DNA of 11,257 bases from Magnetococcales bacterium (GTDB lineage: Bacteria; Pseudomonadota; Magnetococcia; Magnetococcales; JADGCH01), in NCBI GenBank assembly GCA_015228995.1, contig JADGCM010000048.1, positions 1 through 11,257 on the forward strand, read 5' to 3'. Numbering within the stretch: position 1 is the stretch's first letter; every line of letters starts with the position of its first letter. Position numbers and translations under genes: made by a program. This document shows positions 7,391-11,257 of the stretch, in pieces. The notes under the pieces are model-generated. The model did no database searches and had not been told where the DNA came from. It saw only the letters and a program-made list of their open reading frames with translations.

Positions 7391-8269
7391 TTAATTGCTG
7401 CGGCCTTCTGAATAATGGTGTCCGTAAGGGCCGAAGCGGGCCCACAGACTCCCTCGTTTGCCCATCATCACAGAGAAAAGCAGACAGACACCCGCCGTTA
7501 ATACAATCGCTGGACCAGATGGTAACTGGTGGTGCCAGGAGAGCAGCAATCCCGCCCCGCCCGATAGCGCCGCAATCACCACCGCTACTGCCATAACACC
7601 TGCCACGGTGCGTGCCCAAAAACGTGCAGCAACAGCGGGCAACATCATCACCCCAATCGCCATCAGAGATCCCAATGCCTGAAAAGCGGCGACTAGGTTG
7701 AGTACGGTCAGGGCAAGAAAGATGGCATGCCAGCCGCCACCACCCCTTCGCAGGTAGCCTGGGTCAAAACAGTCGATAATCAGGGGACGATAGATGATAG
7801 CCAGTACGGACAATGACAAACTGGTGACCAGAGCGATCAAGAGCAAGGAGGCATCGTCAACGGCCAGTACGGAACCGAACAGTAGGTGCATCAGATCAAC
7901 GTTGCCGCCCCGCATCGATAACAGCGTCACTCCTGCCGCCAAAGAGACAATTTGGAAAGCGGCAAAGGTGGCATCTTCCCGCAACAGGGTGAACCGGCTC
8001 ACAGCTCCGGACAAGAGCGCTGTCCCCGCTCCGGCGATCATGCCCCCCGCCGCCATGACCGGTAACGATAACCCAGCCAACAAGTAGCCAGCGGCTACGC
8101 CAGGCAGGATGGCGTGCGACAAGGCATCCCCCATTAGGCTCATACGCCGCAGTGTCAGGAATACCCCCACCGGCGCACAACCCAAGGCCACCGCCAAACA
8201 AGCGGCCAAGGCGCGTCGCATGAAGGCAAATTCAGCAAATGGTTGGATAATATAGTCGTAGAAGGTCAT
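7391..8269 (-). CDS. aztB: Metal (probably zinc) ABC transporter permease, AztB-like
   Basis: This is a 292-residue polytopic inner-membrane protein of the ZnuB/AztB/MntB permease family, which forms the channel of manganese, zinc or iron importers. About eight hydrophobic helices can be traced. Family hallmarks are RRMSLMGDALSHAILPG (about 41-57), the LAGLSLPV stretch, GNVDLMHLLFGSVLAVDD in the middle and AIGVMMLPAVAARFW near the end. EFAFMRRAL at the N-terminus recalls AztB. Its ATG overlaps the aztA stop by four bases (ATGA). The tail GPYGHHYSEGRSN is histidine-containing and could face the cytoplasm. Family membership is firm; zinc as substrate is inferred from resemblance and cannot be separated from manganese here. 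No substrate-binding protein gene lies in the window. Confidence 0.88.
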   Translation of the reverse strand: MTFYDYIIQPFAEFAFMRRALAACLAVALGCAPVGVFLTLRRMSLMGDALSHAILPGVAAGYLLAGLSLPVMAAGGMIAGAGTALLSGAVSRFTLLREDATFAAFQIVSLAAGVTLLSMRGGNVDLMHLLFGSVLAVDDASLLLIALVTSLSLSVLAIIYRPLIIDCFDPGYLRRGGGGWHAIFLALTVLNLVAAFQALGSLMAIGVMMLPAVAARFWARTVAGVMAVAVVIAALSGGAGLLLSWHHQLPSGPAIVLTAGVCLLFSVMMGKRGSLWARFGPYGHHYSEGRSN

Positions 8270-9009
8270 GCGGCCCCCTGGGTACAGGGAAGACCGTAGC
8301 TATTCCAGGCCTCACTCATGCAACGGGCCTGCTCTAAATTGGCAGCCGACAGCGCTGCAGCGGTGTTCCCCCAGGCCAAGGCATGACGTGCCAACAGCAG
8401 CGTCTCCGGAAAATAACGCCGCACCTGTTCCAGGTCATGCAACACGGCAATGATGGTGCGCCCACCCTGATGCCACTGTTGCACCACCGCCAGCAAATCG
8501 GTCATGGTGCGGTCGTCCATAGCGGTAAATGGCTCATCCAGCAAAATCACCGGCGCATCTTCGACGATCAGACGGGCGAATAACAGCCGTTGCCGTTGGC
8601 CGCTACTCAAGGAGCTGACCCAACGCTGTTCGAAGCCGGCCAGCCCAACTTGCGCTAACGCTGCCATGGCCGTGCCCCGCCGCTCCTTGCCCATGGCACG
8701 CCAGAGTCCGACTTGCCGCCAGTGCCCCATCATCGCCACTTCTAGTGCTGTAATCGGGAAGTCCGGTTCCAACATCACCTGTTGTGGCAAACAGGCCAAT
8801 TGTTGTTGCCGAACACCTGACAGCACGACGCGCCCCGACAAGGGACGCATCAAGCCCAGTAATCCCTTTAGCAGCGTACTCTTGCCTGCTCCATTGGGAC
8901 CAACAACAGCCGTCATGGTGCCCGAGACAAACGCACCGCTGAGATGATGGACAGCAGGGTGCCGCTCATAACCCAGGGTCAAATCTTCCAGGCGAATGGT
9001 ATTGCTCAT
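8266..9009 (-). CDS. aztA: Metal (probably zinc) ABC transporter ATPase, AztA-like
   Basis: This 247-residue ABC ATPase would power the permease encoded next to it. All nucleotide-binding motifs are present: Walker A GPNGAGKST (37-45), the Q-loop near PQQ (75-77), signature LSSGQ (134-138), Walker B VILLDEP (154-160) and the H-loop LHD with H191. The start MSNTIRLEDLTLGYERHPAVHH matches AztA-type proteins. The ATG at 9009 is chosen for that reason and because AGGG stands before it. An upstream GTG at 9072 in the same frame would add 21 residues of no family resemblance and would overlap the small ORF more deeply. The four-base overlap with aztB supports co-translation. No Zur-type operator is evident upstream. 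Confidence 0.9.
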   Translation of the reverse strand: MSNTIRLEDLTLGYERHPAVHHLSGAFVSGTMTAVVGPNGAGKSTLLKGLLGLMRPLSGRVVLSGVRQQQLACLPQQVMLEPDFPITALEVAMMGHWRQVGLWRAMGKERRGTAMAALAQVGLAGFEQRWVSSLSSGQRQRLLFARLIVEDAPVILLDEPFTAMDDRTMTDLLAVVQQWHQGGRTIIAVLHDLEQVRRYFPETLLLARHALAWGNTAAALSAANLEQARCMSEAWNSYGLPCTQGAA

Positions 9010-9137
9010 ACCGGCCCTAGCCAGCCGATGGCCCAAGAGATCACCAGCCACAGTATCGCCAGCAATCCCCACGCCACCGCTAATCTACCGCCGATCCCCC
9101 AGCCAAACACCGGGTTTTGTGGTTGTGGATGACCCAT
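9006..9137 (-). CDS. Possible 43-residue single-pass membrane peptide ahead of aztA
   Basis: This short reading frame starts MGHPQPQNPVFGWGIGGR and continues into one strongly hydrophobic helix (about residues 19-40, LAVAWGLLAILWLVISWAIGW), ending GPV. Its TGA overlaps the aztA ATG in an ATGA pattern, the same coupling used between aztA and aztB. It begins 15 bases after the higA stop. No clear ribosome binding site precedes the ATG, which is the main weakness. The composition (N-terminal NPVFGW, then one Trp/Leu-rich helix) is unlike a chance frame. It may be a small subunit or a translational lead-in for the transporter. I do not recognise a named family. Confidence 0.55.
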   Translation of the reverse strand: MGHPQPQNPVFGWGIGGRLAVAWGLLAILWLVISWAIGWLGPV

Positions 9138-9152
9138 TAAGTCGTCAATCGA

Positions 9153-9485
9153 TCAAAATTGCCCACCTACTGTATGCTCTTTCTGCCCTAAACTTCTACG
9201 CGCGACAGTACGCTTGATTTCCTCGCCAGCCTGTTCAGTCGCCAGATCAAGTTCGTAACTTTTCTGTAGATTCATCCAAAATGCAGCCTCAATGCCTAGC
9301 CACTGCTCAAGGCGCAACGCCGTGTCGGCGTTCATGGCGCGCCGACACGTAATAATCTGATCAATCTGATCGTGAGGAACCTGTAACGCACGCGCCAACT
9401 CAACCGATGTTATACCAATTTCCGCCAGTTCGTCAGCTAAAATCTGGCCTGGATGGATAGGATAAATTGGCCGTTTTTCAACCAT
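9153..9485 (-). CDS. higA: HigA-type antitoxin (XRE/VapI helix-turn-helix protein)
   Basis: The 110-residue product has the usual HigA arrangement. It opens with IHPGQILADELAEIGITS (about 10-27), then the helix-turn-helix VELARALQVPHDQIDQIITCRRAMNADTALRLEQWLG (about 28-64), and the hallmark FWMNLQKSYEL. A tail of about 25 residues is slightly longer than usual. HigA antitoxins neutralise their HigB ribonuclease partner and repress their own operon. AGGAAG sits eight bases before the ATG, a strong site. The gene begins 14 bases after the restored end of the toxin gene, in the toxin-first order typical of higBA. It appears intact while the toxin does not, so it may now act only as a DNA-binding regulator or as protection against related toxins. 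Confidence 0.92.
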   Translation of the reverse strand: MVEKRPIYPIHPGQILADELAEIGITSVELARALQVPHDQIDQIITCRRAMNADTALRLEQWLGIEAAFWMNLQKSYELDLATEQAGEEIKRTVARRSLGQKEHTVGGQF

Positions 9486-9493
9486 AAGTGCTG

Positions 9494-9499
9494 CTTCCT
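9494..9499 (-). promoter_or_regulatory. Strong ribosome binding site of higA
   Basis: AGGAAG lies eight bases before the higA ATG and directly after the TGA of the restored toxin frame. With the frameshift, toxin translation stops at 9538 instead, so ribosomes no longer end next to this site. That could loosen any translational coupling between toxin and antitoxin. Confidence 0.6.
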
Positions 9500-9798
9500 T
9501 CAGTGGTAATCCGTGACTTCAATGTTAAATGGCCTCGTTATATGAGCAGGCCACTCAAAGCATACACGCCATTGTGGTTTATGCGAATACTAAACTGCCC
9601 GCTACGATCACCACCTAACGCCTCAAAATGATTGCTTGGCAACAGCATCAAACTATTGAGTGAAACAGCACTTTCTAAAATCAACAGACGTTTTTTGGCC
9701 TGTTTCTCAAACGCAAGGAACTCCCTGACCCGCTCACCGGCAGCGAACCGCGCCGTGCGCTTGTCACGGTAGAGCGGTGGCTCAAAATCAGCAGCCAC
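9500..9798 (-). pseudogene. higB: HigB/RelE-type toxin with a one-base deletion near the C-terminus
   Basis: The frame as written starts at GTG 9798 and stops at 9538 (86 codons). It carries the family segment RDKRTARFAAGERVREF, then LMLLPSNHFEALGGDRSGQFSIRIN, but ends in an unrelated NGVYALSGLLI. Shifting frame by one base at 9575-9577 recovers the expected ending QWRVCFEWP...FNIEVTDYH and a TGA at 9500. One base is therefore missing relative to the family, and the intact protein would have 99 residues. HigB toxins are mRNA endonucleases that act at the ribosome. Losing the last strands, including the conserved QWR and the tail, should inactivate it, though that is inference. The GTG start lies inside the htpG 3' end (11-base overlap) with no visible ribosome binding site, so translation may depend on coupling to htpG. 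The usual short N-terminus of this family (MI-x-SF) is not seen. Confidence 0.85.
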
Positions 9799-11257
9799 TG
9801 GCTAGGTTAGTCAACAACTCATTGATACGACGCACAAAGGCTGCCGGTTCGCTCAATTGGCCACTCTCACTCAATACCGCTTGATCAAACAACACCCAGC
9901 ACCAATCGCTGAAACGCTGCTCGTTCGACTCGCCCTGCATCCGTTGCACCAGCGGGTGATTGGGGTTGACCTCCAACACCCGTTTGCTGACTGGCGCATC
10001 TTGCCCCGCCTCACGCAGCAATTTCTCAATCGACATGCTCATACCATATTCGTCACCAATTAGACAAGCAGGCGAATCGGTCAGTCGTTGGCTGATACGA
10101 ACGGAACTGACGGCACTCCCCAACACAGCGGTGATGCGGTCCAGCAGCGGCTTCGCCTGTTCGGCCTGCTCTTCCTGGACTTTCTTCTCTTCCTCATCCG
10201 CCAACCACGACAGATCGACGTTGCCCTTGGCCACCGAGTGCAACTCTTTGCCATCGAAATCGTGCAGCTGACTGGCCATCCATTCGTCGATGCGATCATA
10301 CATCAATAACACTTCAACATCTTTGCGGCGGAATATCTCCAGATGGGGGCTACCCTTAACGGCAGCGAAACCATCACCGTTTAGATAGTAGATGTGTTGC
10401 TGGCCTGGTTTCATCCGCGACACGTAGTCTGCCAGTGAGTGAGTCTGGTCAGGGGTATTGCTGTGGGTGCTGGCAAAGCGGTATAACTTGGCCAACCGCT
10501 CCCGATTGCCATGGTCCTCAATGGTGCCTTCCTTCATTACCACACCATAAGTCTTCCAGAACAACGCATATTTCTCACTGTCGTTGCTGGCCATCTCTTC
10601 CAACAACCCGAGTATTTTATTGACCGTGCCCTTACGAATCGCCTCAGCGACTTTATTGTGCTGCAAGATCTCGCGCGAAATATTGAGCGGTAGATCGGCG
10701 GAATCGACCAAGCCGCGGACAAAACGCAGATAACGCGGCATCAACTGTTCGGCTGTGTCCATAATAAAAACGCGTTTGACATAGAGCTTGAGGCCCTGCT
10801 TGCGGTCACGATCCCAAATATCGAACGGTGCCCGCCCCGGGATGTAGAGCAGCAGGGTATACTCATACTTGCCTTCCAAACGGGCGTGGAGATAGGCCAT
10901 CGGTGCTTCAAAATCGTGGGCAATATGCTTATAGAAGTCGTGATACTCCTGTTCCTCAATTTCACTACGGGATCGCATCCACAACGCTGATGCCTTATTG
11001 ACAGTCTCCCATTTGCGCTCTTCCGATTGTTTTTTATCTGGGTCACTCTCTTGGCTGGTGGCCAACATCAAGATGGGCCAAGGGACGTGGTCAGAAAATT
11101 TACGCACCACCGAGCGCAACCGCCAATCGTCAAGAAATTCATCCTCGCCCTCGCGCAGATGCAGGATGATGTCGGTGCCGCGCGCGGGCCGATGAATGGT
11201 CTCAACCGTATACTCGCCATCGCCCCGCGACTGCCAACGCACGCCTTGATCTTCCGG
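9788..11257 (-). CDS. htpG: Molecular chaperone HtpG (Hsp90), N-terminus outside the window
   Basis: HtpG is the bacterial Hsp90, an ATP-dependent dimeric chaperone of the cytosol that helps refold client proteins with DnaK. The 489 residues seen correspond to E. coli HtpG from about residue 145 to the end. They include the end of the ATPase domain (RGTDIILHLREGEDEFLDD), the middle domain (FYKHIAHDFEAP, then the LKLYVKRVFIMD and LPRYLRFVRG-type stretch with SADLPLNISREILQ), and the C-terminal dimerisation domain (RLTDSPACLI, LEVNPNHPLV, FVRRINELL). The ATP-binding N-terminal part and the promoter lie beyond the right edge, so heat-shock control cannot be judged. The frame is open through the edge. 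The stop overlaps the start of the toxin frame by 11 bases. Confidence 0.97.
   Translation of the reverse strand, partial: PEDQGVRWQSRGDGEYTVETIHRPARGTDIILHLREGEDEFLDDWRLRSVVRKFSDHVPWPILMLATSQESDPDKKQSEERKWETVNKASALWMRSRSEIEEQEYHDFYKHIAHDFEAPMAYLHARLEGKYEYTLLLYIPGRAPFDIWDRDRKQGLKLYVKRVFIMDTAEQLMPRYLRFVRGLVDSADLPLNISREILQHNKVAEAIRKGTVNKILGLLEEMASNDSEKYALFWKTYGVVMKEGTIEDHGNRERLAKLYRFASTHSNTPDQTHSLADYVSRMKPGQQHIYYLNGDGFAAVKGSPHLEIFRRKDVEVLLMYDRIDEWMASQLHDFDGKELHSVAKGNVDLSWLADEEEKKVQEEQAEQAKPLLDRITAVLGSAVSSVRISQRLTDSPACLIGDEYGMSMSIEKLLREAGQDAPVSKRVLEVNPNHPLVQRMQGESNEQRFSDWCWVLFDQAVLSESGQLSEPAAFVRRINELLTNLASGC

Noticed and set aside
7308..7619. 104-residue N-terminal extension of ArgS
   Set aside because: The frame is open but overlaps the aztB 3' end by over 200 bases, has no ArgS similarity, and the ATG at 7307 gives the normal ArgS start and length.
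9010..9072. 21-residue N-terminal extension of AztA from a GTG
   Set aside because: The added residues do not resemble AztA proteins, and the ATG at 9009 matches the family start and the ATGA overlap.
9138..9180. Zur or other metal-regulator operator before the metal transporter
   Set aside because: Short inverted repeats (CAAT...ATTG, TGAC...GTCA) can be found, but none matches a known Zur-type palindrome and their length is within chance.

Overview
The window looks like chromosomal DNA of a non-enteric gammaproteobacterium. The evidence is the tRNA-Ala(GGC) sequence, the Pseudomonas-like TrpE, the argS–SPOR-protein gene order known from Pseudomonas and relatives, and an HtpG close to that of E. 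coli. Base composition is roughly balanced, with local swings. I cannot name a genus. Coding density is very high, and nearly everything after trpE lies on the minus strand with short gaps or overlaps.

Layout from left to right. A tRNA-Ala(GGC) gene runs off the left edge on the minus strand and has a consensus sigma70 promoter. Back to back with it, on the plus strand, is trpE (anthranilate synthase component I), probably starting at a TTG codon. trpE meets a minus-strand operon tail to tail. Read in its own direction, that operon is argS (arginyl-tRNA synthetase), an FtsN-like SPOR-domain membrane protein, a Lon-family protease, and a 73-residue membrane protein. argS and the SPOR gene overlap by 4 nt, the SPOR gene and lon are 12 nt apart, and lon and the last gene are 38 nt apart. 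The lon reading frame is broken by one extra G in a run of eight.

Upstream of argS is a minus-strand metal ABC transporter pair that resembles the zinc importer AztA/AztB. An unrecorded 43-codon membrane-peptide ORF precedes it and overlaps it in ATGA fashion. Upstream of that lies a HigBA-type toxin-antitoxin module. Its antitoxin gene is intact, but the toxin gene carries a one-base deletion that replaces its C-terminus. The toxin reading frame begins inside the 3' end of htpG (Hsp90), whose N-terminal part lies beyond the right edge.

Functionally this is mostly housekeeping: translation (tRNA-Ala, ArgS), tryptophan synthesis, cell-envelope or division (SPOR protein), protein quality control (Lon, HtpG) and metal uptake. 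The points that deserve a second look are the two frameshifts (lon and higB), the placement of a Lon-type protease after argS–SPOR where relatives carry hslVU, the coupled small ORF before aztA, and the toxin frame overlapping htpG. I found no convincing new multi-gene system, CRISPR array or insertion sequence.
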